A stretch of 64,000 bases of DNA from Citrobacter freundii (GCF_011077955.1 NZ_JAALBX010000002.1:124001-188000), one strand, 5' to 3'. Positions 8,763 through 18,591 are shown, numbered from the stretch's first letter. Notes: generated from the letters alone by a model not told the origin. Numbers and translations are program-made.

Positions 8763-10091
8763 ATGAGTTCTCTCTACCAGTCAATGATCGCGGTTATTGA
8801 GCATTCCATCACACCGCTGGCCGGGCGCCTGGGGCAGCAAAAGTATGTTATTGCGATCCGCGACGGTTTTACTGCCGCGCTGCCGTTTATGATTATCGGC
8901 TCGTTTATGCTGGTGTTTATTTTCCCGCCGTTTTCTGCAGACACCACCAACAGTTTCGCTCGCGGCTGGCTCGATTTCTCTCAGACCTACCGCGAACAGT
9001 TGATGCTGCCTTTTAACCTCAGCATGGGCGTGATGACGTTTTTTATTTCAGTCGGCATCGGCGCCAGTCTGGGGCGGCAGTTTAATCTCGATCCGGTGAT
9101 GTCGGGTCTGCTGGCGTTTATGGCATTCTTGCTGGTCGCCGCGCCCTATGCTGATGGCAAAATCTCCACCCAGTATCTGTCAGGGCAGGGGATTTTTACG
9201 GCGCTGATTACGGCGATTTACTCGACCCGTGTCTACGCCTGGCTTAAGCAGAACAACATTACTATCCGCCTGCCAAAAGAAGTGCCGACCGGTGTTGCGC
9301 GCTCCTTTGAAATTCTGATCCCGGTTGTGGTGGTGATGGGTACCCTGCATCCTCTGAATCTGTTCGTGGAAGCCCAAACCGGCATGATCATCCCGCAGGC
9401 TATTATGCATCTGCTGGAGCCGCTGGTTTCCGCGTCCGATTCCTTACCGGCAATTTTACTGTCTGTGCTGTTGTGTCAAATCTTCTGGTTTGCGGGCATC
9501 CACGGTTCGCTGATTGTTACCGGCATCATGAACCCGTTCTGGATGGCCAACCTGTCTGCAAACCAGGCGGCGCTGGCGGCGGGCACTGTACTGCCTCACG
9601 TATACCTGCAAGGTTTCTGGGATCACTATCTGCTGATTGGCGGCGTAGGTTCAACATTACCGCTGGCCTTCCTGCTGCTGCGTAGCCGCGTCACGCACCT
9701 GCGTACCATCGGCAAAATGGGCGTGGTGCCGAGCTTCTTTAACATCAACGAACCGATCCTCTTCGGTGCGCCGATCATCATGAACCCGATGCTGTTCATT
9801 CCGTTTGTGTGTGTGCCGCTCGTTAACGCCGTACTGGCGTATACCGCGACCCGTCTGCACTGGCTGCCGCAAGTCGTTTCACTGACGCCGTGGACCACAC
9901 CTGCCCCAATCGGTGCGTCCTGGGCGGCAAACTGGGCGTTTAGTCCGGTGGTTATGTGCCTGATTTGTATGGTGATGTCGGCCCTGATGTATCTGCCTTT
10001 CCTGCGCGCTTATGAACGTTCGCTGATGAAAACTGAAGAGCAGAAAGCGCAAAGCGCCGCGCCGATGGCTGAACCGGCCAAAAGCAACTGA
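8763..10091 (+). CDS. PTS system lactose/cellobiose-family IIC permease
   Basis: 442 aa, about ten membrane segments, ChbC-like from ITPLAGRLGQQKYVIAIRDG through the family motifs WFAGIHGSL and FFNINEPILFGAPI, where the NEP segment takes part in sugar binding. The start at 8763 has AAGGGG upstream; an earlier in-frame ATG at 8733 overlaps the IIB gene and is unlikely. It translocates and, with IIB, phosphorylates a beta-glucoside at the inner membrane. Confidence 0.93.
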   Translation: MSSLYQSMIAVIEHSITPLAGRLGQQKYVIAIRDGFTAALPFMIIGSFMLVFIFPPFSADTTNSFARGWLDFSQTYREQLMLPFNLSMGVMTFFISVGIGASLGRQFNLDPVMSGLLAFMAFLLVAAPYADGKISTQYLSGQGIFTALITAIYSTRVYAWLKQNNITIRLPKEVPTGVARSFEILIPVVVVMGTLHPLNLFVEAQTGMIIPQAIMHLLEPLVSASDSLPAILLSVLLCQIFWFAGIHGSLIVTGIMNPFWMANLSANQAALAAGTVLPHVYLQGFWDHYLLIGGVGSTLPLAFLLLRSRVTHLRTIGKMGVVPSFFNINEPILFGAPIIMNPMLFIPFVCVPLVNAVLAYTATRLHWLPQVVSLTPWTTPAPIGASWAANWAFSPVVMCLICMVMSALMYLPFLRAYERSLMKTEEQKAQSAAPMAEPAKSN

Positions 10092-10106
10092 TATCTGGAG
10101 TAAGTG

Positions 10107-11501
10107 ATGAGCATGAAATATACCTTTCCTGAACATTTCTGGTGGGGCAGCGCCAGTTCCGCGCTGCAAACCGAAGGGGAAAGCCTGCGCGAAGGCAAAG
10201 GGCAAACAACCTGGGATCACTGGTTCGCAACGCAACCGTGGCGTTTTCATAACGGTGTAGGCCCTGATGAAACCTCGACGTTTTATCGCAACTGGCGAGA
10301 AGACATCGCGCTTTTGAAAACGCTCAACCACAACAGTTACCGTACTTCCATTAGCTGGGCGCGCTTGATCCCGGACGGTACAGGGGAAGTAAACCCGCAG
10401 GCGGTCGCGTTCTACAATCAGGTCATCGACGAGCTTATTGCGCAGGACATAACGCCGTTTATCACGCTGTTTCACTTCGATATGCCGATGGCGATGCAGC
10501 AAAAAGGCGGTTGGGAAAGCCGCGAGGTCATCGACGCCTATGCCCGTTACGCGCAAATCTGCTTTGATCTGTTTGGTGACCGGGTGCTTCACTGGTTTAC
10601 CTTCAATGAGCCGATTGTGCCGGTGGAAGGGGGATACCTGTATGATTTCCATTATCCCAACGTCGTGGACTTCAAACGCGCGGCAACCGTCGCCTTGCAC
10701 ACCATCCTGGCGCATGCGTCGGCGGTGAAGGCATATCGGGCTGGAGGATATGCCGGTGAAATTGGCATTGTCCTGAACCTGACGCCGTCTTATCCGCGTT
10801 CGCAAAACCCGGCGGATGTGAAGGCCGCGAATTATGCCGACCTGTTATTTAACCGCAGTTTCCTGGATCCGGTGCTGTGCGGAAACTATCCCGCTGAACT
10901 GATTGAGGTACTTAAAGAGTACGATCAGTTGCCTGTCTGCCAACCGGGCGATAAGGCATTAATCGAAGAAGGTGTTATCGATCTGCTGGGTATAAATTAT
11001 TACCAGCCACGGCGGGTTAAATGCCGCGACAGCGCAATTAATAAAGATGCGCCGTTTATGCCGGAATGGTTATTTGATTATTACGAAATGCCTGGCAGAA
11101 AAATGAATCCCTATCGCGGTTGGGAAATATATGAACCGGGGATTTACGATATTCTTACCACGCTTCGTGAAAAATATGACAACCCACGCTGCTTTATTTC
11201 TGAAAATGGCATGGGCGTGGAAAACGAACAGCGTTTTGTTCAGGACGGACAAATTAACGATCAGTATCGTATCGACTTCGTCGCAGGGCATTTACAGTGG
11301 TTACATAAAGGGATTGCCGAAGGCAGCCGTTGCCTTGGTTACCATATGTGGACCTTTATCGATAACTGGTCCTGGTGCAACGGTTATAAAAACCGGTATG
11401 GCTTTATTGAGCTGGACCTGGCAACACAGCGGCGCACGATTAAACGTAGCGGCGAATGGTTTGCAAGCGTCAGCGCTAACAATGGTTTTGATAAGGAGTA
11501 A
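10107..11501 (+). CDS. 6-phospho-beta-glucosidase, glycoside hydrolase family 1
   Basis: 464 aa, full length for GH1. FPEHFWWGSASSALQTEG is the family N-terminus, TFNEP holds the acid/base Glu and FISENG the nucleophile Glu. Hydrolyses the phosphorylated disaccharide delivered by the PTS to glucose-6-phosphate and a glucoside part. The ATG at 10107 has GGAG six bases upstream; a GTG three bases earlier is also in frame. It lies between IIC and IIA, so the operon can take up and cleave the sugar on its own. Confidence 0.93.
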   Translation: MSMKYTFPEHFWWGSASSALQTEGESLREGKGQTTWDHWFATQPWRFHNGVGPDETSTFYRNWREDIALLKTLNHNSYRTSISWARLIPDGTGEVNPQAVAFYNQVIDELIAQDITPFITLFHFDMPMAMQQKGGWESREVIDAYARYAQICFDLFGDRVLHWFTFNEPIVPVEGGYLYDFHYPNVVDFKRAATVALHTILAHASAVKAYRAGGYAGEIGIVLNLTPSYPRSQNPADVKAANYADLLFNRSFLDPVLCGNYPAELIEVLKEYDQLPVCQPGDKALIEEGVIDLLGINYYQPRRVKCRDSAINKDAPFMPEWLFDYYEMPGRKMNPYRGWEIYEPGIYDILTTLREKYDNPRCFISENGMGVENEQRFVQDGQINDQYRIDFVAGHLQWLHKGIAEGSRCLGYHMWTFIDNWSWCNGYKNRYGFIELDLATQRRTIKRSGEWFASVSANNGFDKE

Positions 11502-11507
11502 TGACAG

Positions 11508-11810
11508 ATGGTGGTATTAGAAGAAGCGGTAATGGAAATAATTGTCAATGCCGGTCAGTCCCGCAGCCTGTGCTTTGAAGCGCTGCACGCCGCACGGCTG
11601 GGCAATTTTGATGAGGCGAAAAGCCTGCTGCGCGAAGCCGATGGCTACTCGCGCCAGGCGCATCGCATGCAAACCAAATTAATAGAACAGGATGCGGGCG
11701 AGGCTAAACAGCCGATGACCTTAATAATGGTTCATGCGCAGGATCATTTAATGAATTCGCTTTTAGCCCGTGAACTGTGTGAAGAAATCCTGCATTTATA
11801 TCAGCGTTAA
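11508..11810 (+). CDS. PTS system lactose/cellobiose-family IIA component
   Basis: 100 aa, helical, ChbA/LacF type. VHAQDHLMNSLLA contains His76, the likely phosphorylated residue, and His80. It receives phosphate from HPr and hands it to Cys8 of the IIB protein. It follows the glucosidase by six bases with AAGGAG nine bases before the ATG, completing the PTS set. The 150 bp after it separate the porin gene and may hold a further promoter. Confidence 0.92.
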   Translation: MVVLEEAVMEIIVNAGQSRSLCFEALHAARLGNFDEAKSLLREADGYSRQAHRMQTKLIEQDAGEAKQPMTLIMVHAQDHLMNSLLARELCEEILHLYQR

Positions 11811-11960
11811 TTGCTTTCATTATTTATTACCGGAGTTGTTGTAACGAGAATATTTTATCCATTCTGTACCCTAAATAATTAAATAACTTGTTTTGGTGAT
11901 AGCGATGTCATTCTCTACCAGAGCAGGGACTGTTATTATTAAAATTACATAGAGAATATT

Positions 11961-13340
11961 ATGAATACGATAAAAAAACTTCCATTAACCATGGCGGTTA
12001 TCGCCGCGCTTTGCCCATTTTCTGCTCTGGCTCAGGAATTCACCCAGGAGCAAATTGACGCCATCGTCGCCAGAGCGGTAGATAAAGCGCTGGCTGAACG
12101 GCAGGCGAAAATGGATGCGGCAATAAATAAAAAGGCCGATGTGATAACGGAGCCGCAAACCCCGGCGCAAACGCCGGATATGGCTATTCCCTTTGGCGTG
12201 AAATTCAGTGGCTATGCGCGTTACGGCGCGCATTTCCAGACCGGCGATCAGAAATATGTCGCGGTGGACGGTTCGTATAACGGCGCGTCGGCCATCGGTC
12301 GTCTGGGCAACGAAGGCAACGGCGGCGAGTTTCAGCTTTCCAAAGCGTTTAAGAGTGAAAATGGCGCGATTTGGGATGTTAACGTCATGATTGATCACTG
12401 GGGCGATGAGGTTAACCTCAAAAAGGCCTATGCCGGGGTGACCAATCTGTTTGCCTCTAATCCAAACGCCTATTTGTGGGCGGGCCGCGATTTCCATCAG
12501 CGTCCGCAACAGGGTATCAACGATTACTTCTGGATGAACCACGACGGCCAGGGCGCGGGTATTAAGAACTTTGATATCGGCGGCGTTCAGTTTGACGTGG
12601 CTACGGTTGCGGCGGTGGAATCCTGTAGCCCGGAAGTGATGGATGACGAGGCCAACCCGTCGCGCATTACCTGTACTGGCGGCTCCGGTACTGGCGATAA
12701 AGGTAACTATGCGCTGACATCGAAAGTTCACGGCATGAAAATTGGTCCGTTGGATCTGGAGCTTTACGGCAACTACGGCTTTGACTCCAAAGCCATCGAC
12801 AGCGACCAGCGCCTTAAAGCGTGGCAGGGCGGGGTGGTGCTGAGCCACACCAATGACAGCGGCGTCAATAAAGTGATTGCGCGCTACTCGGATAACTCAG
12901 ACAACAGCGTCTATAACAAAACCGATGATTTAACCACGATTTACGCAAGCTTCGAGGGCAGCCATAAATTTACCCAGCAGGCGCAAATCGAATACCTGTT
13001 AGCCTTCCATGATTACGACAACAGCACCAACAACCGTGATAACCGTCGTAACTATGGCGCTATCGTTCGCCCAATGTATTTCTGGAACGATGTGCACTCT
13101 ACATGGCTTGAAGCGGGTTACCAGCGCGTGGATTACGACAACGGCGGCGATAACAACGGCTGGAAAGTGACGCTGTCGCAGAACGTTTCCATTGCCATGG
13201 GGCCGGAATTCCGTCCGATGCTGCGCTTCTACGTGACCGGCGGCGAAGTGGATAATAAACGCACCGCACGCGTGAACGGCACGGACGATCAGCAACTGGA
13301 TTCGTTCAATATCGGCGCCATGTGGGAAGCGTGGTTCTGA
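11961..13340 (+). CDS. Carbohydrate porin, BglH/ScrY (LamB family)
   Basis: 459 aa with signal peptide (cut after SALA), then a polar, coiled-coil-like N-terminal segment (residues 25-70: EFTQEQIDAIVARAV, KALAERQAKMDA) as in ScrY and BglH, and an 18-strand LamB-type barrel starting at GVKFSGYARYG and ending in Phe (WEAWF). LAGRDFHQRP and YFWMNHDGQGAG-like motifs match maltoporins. It should pass beta-glucosides across the outer membrane to the PTS encoded just upstream. Confidence 0.9.
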   Translation: MNTIKKLPLTMAVIAALCPFSALAQEFTQEQIDAIVARAVDKALAERQAKMDAAINKKADVITEPQTPAQTPDMAIPFGVKFSGYARYGAHFQTGDQKYVAVDGSYNGASAIGRLGNEGNGGEFQLSKAFKSENGAIWDVNVMIDHWGDEVNLKKAYAGVTNLFASNPNAYLWAGRDFHQRPQQGINDYFWMNHDGQGAGIKNFDIGGVQFDVATVAAVESCSPEVMDDEANPSRITCTGGSGTGDKGNYALTSKVHGMKIGPLDLELYGNYGFDSKAIDSDQRLKAWQGGVVLSHTNDSGVNKVIARYSDNSDNSVYNKTDDLTTIYASFEGSHKFTQQAQIEYLLAFHDYDNSTNNRDNRRNYGAIVRPMYFWNDVHSTWLEAGYQRVDYDNGGDNNGWKVTLSQNVSIAMGPEFRPMLRFYVTGGEVDNKRTARVNGTDDQQLDSFNIGAMWEAWF

Positions 13341-13341
13341 T

Positions 13342-13376
13342 AAAAAAACGCCGGCGTGGTCATCACGGCGGCGTCA
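13342..13376. terminator. Terminator between porin and dgcP-like gene
   Basis: ACGCCG-g-CGTG and CACG-g-CGGCGT pair around a five-base loop. On the minus strand the stem is followed by seven T, a strong intrinsic terminator for the cyclase gene; it may also stop the porin transcript. Confidence 0.8.
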
Positions 13377-13383
13377 TGAACCC

Positions 13384-14394
13384 TTAACGCTGTCGGCGCG
13401 CATTTTTATCGATATACATATTGCTGTCGGCGTGGCGCAGCGCGCTATCGGGGGTTTCCTCGCCTGGATGGGCGACGTAAACCCCAATACTGGCCCCCCG
13501 GTAGTGCAACACCTTATCCCTGAGGATGTATTTGCCTTCCAGAAATCCATTGAGGCGCGCCTTTAGCATAGAGGCGCTTTTTTCTGATGCGGCATCCGAC
13601 AGGCCGCCCATTTCCGCCACTAAAAACTCATCGCCGCCCAGTCGGCCAATAATATCGTCCTGACGAACACTGACCGATAAACGATCGCTCACCTGACGCA
13701 AGAACAGGTCGCCGGTTTCATGGCCGTGCTGATCGTTAATCGCTTTAAACTCATCCAGGTCGATAAACGCAATGATGACCGTGCGTTGCCTGTGACGGGC
13801 GATGGAAAAGAGGGAGTCGAGATTTTTAAAAATCGCCCGACGGTTAGGCAGACCGGTGAGCGGATCGGTATAGGAGTGGGCAATCAGCGCAGCGTTGGCT
13901 TCCCGCAACTGCTCAAGCAGGGAGTCTTTCTGAATATATTGCGCAATCAGCCCGGCAAACAGACGCAACACATATTCCCCACGCATCGAGAGCGATTTTT
14001 TTTCACTGCTGGCAGCGCACAGCGTGCCGTACAACGTTCCGTCGTCCAGTTCCACGGGCGTACTGACATAAGTTTTAATCCCAAGCGCCTGCGCGGCTTG
14101 CGAATCCCCCCAACGCGAGACGACATCGTTGTTATACAGGCAGCCTTCATCCATGGCGCGCTTGCATAACGTATCTCCCCAGGGGACGCTCAATCCCTCC
14201 GGGATCTGCATCTCCTTACTGTTGCGGGAAAACAGAATGTGCTGCTTACCCTGTTCAATTTCTATTTTAGTGAGATAGGTAGAATCCATCTCCGTCACCA
14301 GTTCCAGCGTTTCGAGCAGCTTTCTCACCAGGCCTTCAAGCGAGTTTTCAGAGGCCAGGGTTTCTGAAATCTGTGACAGAAGAAAATCAGACAT
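13384..14394 (-). CDS. Diguanylate cyclase, GAF-GGDEF (DgcP-like)
   Basis: 336 aa: GAF domain (about residues 20-155) and GGDEF domain (175-336) with the intact catalytic motif GGDEF at 253-257. It aligns along its length with E. coli DgcP/YeaP (STYLTKIE, SLCKRA-type, LFAGLIAQYIQK, LREANAALIA, TDPLTGLPNRRAIF). RQDD at 244-247, five residues before GGDEF, is a complete inhibitory I-site. It makes cyclic di-GMP from two GTP in the cytoplasm. It stands alone, convergent with the porin gene and divergent from agp. In E. coli dgcP is not next to agp, so this copy is relocated or is a paralogue. Confidence 0.88.
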   Translation of the reverse strand: MSDFLLSQISETLASENSLEGLVRKLLETLELVTEMDSTYLTKIEIEQGKQHILFSRNSKEMQIPEGLSVPWGDTLCKRAMDEGCLYNNDVVSRWGDSQAAQALGIKTYVSTPVELDDGTLYGTLCAASSEKKSLSMRGEYVLRLFAGLIAQYIQKDSLLEQLREANAALIAHSYTDPLTGLPNRRAIFKNLDSLFSIARHRQRTVIIAFIDLDEFKAINDQHGHETGDLFLRQVSDRLSVSVRQDDIIGRLGGDEFLVAEMGGLSDAASEKSASMLKARLNGFLEGKYILRDKVLHYRGASIGVYVAHPGEETPDSALRHADSNMYIDKNARRQR

Positions 14395-14700
14395 TGCGAA
14401 TGTTCGCTCCAGACAGCTTAAAAAGATAATTTTAGCCTCAGGTCCGCGACGGCAGCGGCTATCTTAATAAATATCCTCCCTTTTCAGACTATCCCCGACC
14501 CGTACCCGTCAGTTTTACTGTTTTATCTGTGTCACGACCGCGATTGAACACGCGTAGCGCTGGGTAACCTGCTGTCATGAAAGGAAATGGGAAAAACTGT
14601 CATCCATCCGCCATTTTTAAACACCTTGCCGGGGCGGTTCGGATTTTTCTGCCACACTTGATGCGACATCGTTTTGTTTTAATCGTCTGAGGAATCTGAA
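14395..14700. other. Intergenic region between dgcP-like gene and agp
   Basis: 306 bp between divergent genes. It must contain both promoters. I see no clear operator; the last bases GAGGAATCTGAA supply the agp ribosome site. Confidence 0.5.
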
Positions 14701-15939
14701 ATGAATAAAAAAACGATCGCGTTAGCGCTCTCCTCGATTTATTTCTTGCCGGCAATGGCAGCCGCACAAACCGCGCCAGATGGGTATCAGCTTCAACAAG
14801 TGTTATTAATGAGCCGTCATAACCTGCGTGCGCCGCTTGCTAATAACGGCAGCGTGCTTGAGCAGTCCACGGCGCAGAAATGGCCGGAATGGGAAGTCGC
14901 CGGCGGTTTGCTCACCACGAAGGGCGGCGTGCTGGAAGTCTATATGGGGCATTATTTCCGGGAATGGCTTGCCGGTGAAGGGCTTGTGAAAAGCGGCGAA
15001 TGCCCTACGGCGCATCGCGTCTATGCCTATGCCAACAGTCTGCAACGCACCGTCGCCACCGCACAATTTTTTATCACGGGCGCGTTTCCAGGCTGTGATA
15101 TTCCGGTTCATCATCAGGAAAAAATGGGCACCATGGACCCGACGTTTAATCCGGTGATTACCAATGATTCCCCTGAATTCCTGCAATCGGCCCTGAATGC
15201 GATGGAAACCGAGCGCAGCCACTTACAGTTAGATGAAAGTTACAAGCTGCTGGAAACGGTGACTGATTATTCTCAGTCTCCCGCCTGCAAAGAGAAGCAG
15301 GTGTGCGATTTAACGGCGGCGAAATATACCTTCAGCGCCAAACCTAACGAGGAGCCGGGCGTTAAGGGGCCATTGAAAGTGGGTAACTCGCTGGTGGATG
15401 CCTTCACGCTGCAATATTACGAAGGCTTCCCGATGAATGACGTGGCGTGGGGGCAGATTAAAACCGATAAGCAGTGGACCGTGTTATCGAAGCTTAAAAA
15501 CGGCTATCAGGATACACTGTTTACCTCGCCTGCGGTCGCGCGCAACGTTGCCGCGCCGCTGGTGAAATACATTCAAAAATCACTGGTCTCTGAAAAACCG
15601 GGGCCCGCCGTGACGATATTAGTGGGGCATGATTCTAATATCGCCTCACTCCTGACGGCGCTTGATTTCAAACCTTATCAGCTACCCCACCAGTATGAGC
15701 GCACGCCTATCGGCGGCAAGATCATGTTCCAGCGCTGGCATGACAGCAAAGGCAATCGCGATTTGATGAAGGTGGAGTATGTCTATCAAAGCAGCGACCA
15801 GTTGCGTGACGCCACGCCGTTGAGTCTGGAAAGCCCGCCGCAGCGCGTCACGCTGCAACTCAATGGCTGCCCGGTTGACAGCGATGGCTTCTGCCCGTGG
15901 GATAAATTTACTGGCGTGCTGGATGAGGCGGTGAAATAA
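14701..15939 (+). CDS. agp: Glucose-1-phosphatase
   Basis: 412 aa, periplasmic histidine acid phosphatase. Signal peptide ends near AMAAAQ. RHNLRAP (His39 region) is the catalytic RHGxRxP-type motif with Asn in place of Gly, typical of Agp, and GHDSN near residue 310 holds the proton donor. It removes phosphate from glucose-1-phosphate. The order agp-yccJ-wrbA is the same as in E. coli. Confidence 0.95.
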   Translation: MNKKTIALALSSIYFLPAMAAAQTAPDGYQLQQVLLMSRHNLRAPLANNGSVLEQSTAQKWPEWEVAGGLLTTKGGVLEVYMGHYFREWLAGEGLVKSGECPTAHRVYAYANSLQRTVATAQFFITGAFPGCDIPVHHQEKMGTMDPTFNPVITNDSPEFLQSALNAMETERSHLQLDESYKLLETVTDYSQSPACKEKQVCDLTAAKYTFSAKPNEEPGVKGPLKVGNSLVDAFTLQYYEGFPMNDVAWGQIKTDKQWTVLSKLKNGYQDTLFTSPAVARNVAAPLVKYIQKSLVSEKPGPAVTILVGHDSNIASLLTALDFKPYQLPHQYERTPIGGKIMFQRWHDSKGNRDLMKVEYVYQSSDQLRDATPLSLESPPQRVTLQLNGCPVDSDGFCPWDKFTGVLDEAVK

Positions 15940-15944
15940 AACAA

Positions 15945-15970
15945 CCCCCGCCGTCAGGCGGGGGATTTTG
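15945..15970. terminator. Bidirectional terminator agp/yccJ
   Basis: CCCCCGCC and GGCGGGGG around a four-base loop, followed by TTTT on the plus strand. It separates convergent agp and yccJ. Confidence 0.85.
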
Positions 15971-15972
15971 TG

Positions 15973-16200
15973 TCACACGTTCTTGCGTTCGATGGTTTGT
16001 TCGCCCCAGAACAGGGAGTCTTTGTCGGTTTTTTTAAAGGCGCGAATCAGCACTTCATCGCTACCTTCTTCCCAAATCTTCTCTGCCAGCTTTTCGTCAT
16101 ACTCTGCGACTTCGAAAATGGCTTCCGCGATTTCGGGCGAGGTATTTCGCAAACTGGCCCATTCACCAACGTGATGTGCTTTAGATTCTTGATTCGGCAT
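15973..16200 (-). CDS. yccJ: YccJ family protein
   Basis: 75 aa, small acidic protein nearly identical to E. coli YccJ ([34 protein letters not shown]). Its function is unknown. It lies 19 bp after wrbA on the same strand and is probably cotranscribed with it, as in E. coli. Confidence 0.95.
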   Translation of the reverse strand: MPNQESKAHHVGEWASLRNTSPEIAEAIFEVAEYDEKLAEKIWEEGSDEVLIRAFKKTDKDSLFWGEQTIERKNV

Positions 16201-16219
16201 CAGTATTCCTCCTGTTCCC

Positions 16220-16837
16220 TTAGCCTTTAAGTTTTACCGCCAGGCTGGCGACATGTTGGCCCTGATAGCGGGCAATGGATAGCTCTTCTTCACTGGGCTG
16301 ACGCGAACCGTCACCGCCCGCGATAGTGGTAGCGCCGTACGGCGTGCCGCCGCGCACCTGCGAAATATCAAACAATTCTTTAGTGCCGTAGCCAATAGGC
16401 ACAATCACCATGCCATGATGGGCAAGCGTCGTCCAGGTGGACGTAATGGTCTGCTCCTGGCCGCCGCCTGTTCCGGTGGAGCTAAAAACGCTGGCGATTT
16501 TCCCGTACAACGCGCCCGATGCCCACAGCCCACCCGTCTGGTCAAGGAAGGTGCGCATCTGGCCTGCCATGTTGCCAAAGCGGGTTGGGGTGCCAATGAT
16601 AATGGCATCGTAATTCGCAAGCTCCTGAACCGTGGCTTCCGGCGCGCTTTGCGCTTTACCGCCAGCTTTTGCGAACAGGTCGGCGGGCATGGTTTCGGGG
16701 ACGCGCTTGATATCTACCTGCACCCCTTCAATGCCGCGGGCTCCTTCAGCGACAGCCTGCGCCATGGTCTCGATATGCCCGTACATAGAGTAATAAAGCA
16801 CCAGTATTTTGACGCTACCCTGTTCATTGTTTTGCAT
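16220..16837 (-). CDS. wrbA: NAD(P)H:quinone oxidoreductase
   Basis: 205 aa flavodoxin-like protein. [14 protein letters not shown] is the FMN phosphate-binding loop, and [19 protein letters not shown] and [11 protein letters not shown] are WrbA signatures. It reduces quinones by two electrons with FMN, a stress-phase enzyme. The ATG at 16837 with GAGG upstream gives an N-terminus about seven residues longer than E. coli WrbA. Confidence 0.95.
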   Translation of the reverse strand: MQNNEQGSVKILVLYYSMYGHIETMAQAVAEGARGIEGVQVDIKRVPETMPADLFAKAGGKAQSAPEATVQELANYDAIIIGTPTRFGNMAGQMRTFLDQTGGLWASGALYGKIASVFSSTGTGGGQEQTITSTWTTLAHHGMVIVPIGYGTKELFDISQVRGGTPYGATTIAGGDGSRQPSEEELSIARYQGQHVASLAVKLKG

Positions 16838-17321
16838 AATTAATCCTCATGTTGCGACCCATGCCTACAGAAAAGCGTAGCACATCAAATGTTCTGCTCA
16901 TGGGATAACAAGAATGAGGCTAGCGCCTCCGGGTCTTTTTTTTGCGCCCTTAAGTGCGGGTTAACCCGTGACGCATAAATTTTTACCGATACGCGGCCTT
17001 TAATCATTTACTCATTGGGGTTAATACGGTAACCCACTTAGGCGCTACGCGAAGGCATTGCTTTTGTCGCATTGGCATACATTTTTAGGGTGGTTAATTT
17101 TATGAAGCATTAGATAAACTTAAGAGTAAAAATGGCTTTTCTGTACCCGCTTACGCGCTGATATGTTGCACAATGTAACAGCAAAATGATCTTTAGCCGC
17201 TTGTAGACTAGGATTTAAGATACGCGGCAAGCCAAACAAGTCTCTTGTCATCCGCGAACTGTAACGCCGTTTTTATTGAAAACTCTATGATAGCTAATGT
17301 ATTTCTTAGCGGAGGTTAGTT
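16838..17321. other. wrbA-ymdF intergenic region with inverted repeats
   Basis: 484 bp with no gene. It contains GAGGC-tagc-GCCTC at 16916-16929 shortly before an eight-T run, the palindrome CGGGTTAACCCG at 16957-16968, and GGGTTA-N6-TAACCC at 17018-17035. Both divergent genes are stress-related, so the repeats may be regulatory. Confidence 0.5.
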
Positions 17322-17501
17322 ATGGCAAATCATCGTGGTGGTGCGGGCAACTTTGCAGAAAACCGTGAACGCGCAGCCGAAGCAGGCCGTAAAGGCGGCC
17401 AGGCAAGCGGTGGGAATTTCAAAAATGATCCGCAACGCGCCTCTGAAGCGGGTAAAAAAGGCGGAAAAAACAGCCACAGCGGTAATCGTGGCAGTGAATA
17501 G
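17322..17501 (+). CDS. ymdF: KGG-repeat stress-induced protein, YmdF/YciG type
   Basis: 59 aa, Gly/Lys-rich, with repeated RKGGQASGGNF and KKGGKNS motifs (KGG, stress-induced bacterial acidophilic repeat). Start has GGAGG upstream. E. coli has ymdF directly after wrbA, supporting the name over YciG. The function is not established; paralogues are induced in stationary phase and linked to motility and acid stress. Confidence 0.88.
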   Translation: MANHRGGAGNFAENRERAAEAGRKGGQASGGNFKNDPQRASEAGKKGGKNSHSGNRGSE

Positions 17502-17568
17502 CCTTTTACGAAAATGATTCTGGCTCCCTGTGCGCCAGTCAGCCACTGTTGCGCTTAACCAGAAAACG

Positions 17569-17596
17569 CCGCCGGACCTTCCGGCGGTTTTCGTTT
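17569..17596 (+). terminator. Terminator after ymdF
   Basis: CCGCCGG-acctt-CCGGCGG followed by TTTTCGTTTTT. Confidence 0.85.
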
Positions 17597-17660
17597 TTGC
17601 CGTTGCGCCTGTTAATAATTCATCGCAAACTTGAGGGCTGTCACATTTTCGGATGCCCCC

Positions 17661-18578
17661 ATGTCATTACTCCCTCAACGCTATCAGTTTTCGGTCAAGC
17701 CCCAGGAAGCCCTGTTGATGTTAATCACCATGTTCTGGGGTGGAACATTTCTGGCGGTACAGTACGCCGTTACGCTTAGCGATCCGTTCTTTTTTGTCGG
17801 GCTACGTTTTGCCACGGCGGCCCTGGCGGTGGGGATGCTGTCGATAAAATCACTTCGCGGCCTGACGCGCCTTGAGTTGAAAGCAGGCGTGTCTATTGGT
17901 ATTGCGATTGCGATGGGCTACAGCCTGCAAACCTGGGGGCTTCAGACTATCCCCAGCAGCAAATCCGCTTTTATTACGGCGATGTATGTGCCGCTGGTGC
18001 CGCTTTTGCAATGGCTGTGCCTTGGCAAAATGCCCGGACTGATGTCCTGGCTTGGCGTGGCGCTGGCCTTTATAGGGCTGGTATTTCTCGCCGGGCCTGA
18101 TGGTAATTTGTTGGCGTTAGGGCAGGGTGAAATCATCACGCTTATCGGCGCGCTGGCGATAGCGGCAGAAATAATTCTTATCAGCGCCTGGGCCGGAAAA
18201 GTGGATATTAAGCGCGTCACCGTAGTCCAGCTTGCCGTCGCGTCGTTGGTGTCGTTTATGATGATGGCCCCAGCCGGTGAGCGCCTTCCGCCCTTATCAC
18301 CAGGGCTTCTGATCGTGGCGCTGGGGCTTGGCATTTTTAGCGCTATTATTCAGGTGACCATGAACTGGGCGCAGCGCAGTGTGTCGCCGACGCGGGCCAC
18401 GGTCATCTACACCGGCGAGCCCGTGTGGGCCGGGATTTTTGGCCGCATTGCCGGGGAACGTCTGCCCGCCATCGCCCTGCTGGGTGGGGCGTGCATCGTG
18501 CTTGGCGTATTGGTGAGCGAATTAAAACTCAGGCGAAAACCCGCCGGTGAGCCGTCAGTCGGGCAGTCAGAAGGATAA
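17661..18578 (+). CDS. DMT-superfamily (EamA) transporter
   Basis: 305 aa, ten membrane segments in two EamA repeats (MLITMFWGGTFLAVQYAV; VGLRFATAALAV; SPTRATVIYTGEPVWAGIFG). Proteins of this type mostly export metabolites. The ATG at 17661 is preferred over an in-frame TTG at 17631. It ends 13 bp before rutR and is probably cotranscribed with it, in the place where E. coli carries the rut pyrimidine operon. The substrate is unknown. Confidence 0.85.
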   Translation: MSLLPQRYQFSVKPQEALLMLITMFWGGTFLAVQYAVTLSDPFFFVGLRFATAALAVGMLSIKSLRGLTRLELKAGVSIGIAIAMGYSLQTWGLQTIPSSKSAFITAMYVPLVPLLQWLCLGKMPGLMSWLGVALAFIGLVFLAGPDGNLLALGQGEIITLIGALAIAAEIILISAWAGKVDIKRVTVVQLAVASLVSFMMMAPAGERLPPLSPGLLIVALGLGIFSAIIQVTMNWAQRSVSPTRATVIYTGEPVWAGIFGRIAGERLPAIALLGGACIVLGVLVSELKLRRKPAGEPSVGQSEG

Positions 18579-18591
18579 CGGGAGCGAGGGT

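Noticed and set aside
9879-10805. 308-codon minus-strand ORF over the PTS IIC and 6-phospho-beta-glucosidase genes
   Set aside because: It spans the junction of two well-supported plus-strand genes and has no protein-like motifs; a shadow frame.
11985-12848. 287-codon minus-strand ORF inside the porin gene
   Set aside because: Antisense to a clear LamB-family porin; composition is that of a reverse frame.
16916-16943. Intrinsic terminator on the plus strand upstream of ymdF
   Set aside because: The T-run is separated from the stem by several bases and no plus-strand gene precedes it; kept only as a hairpin of unknown role.
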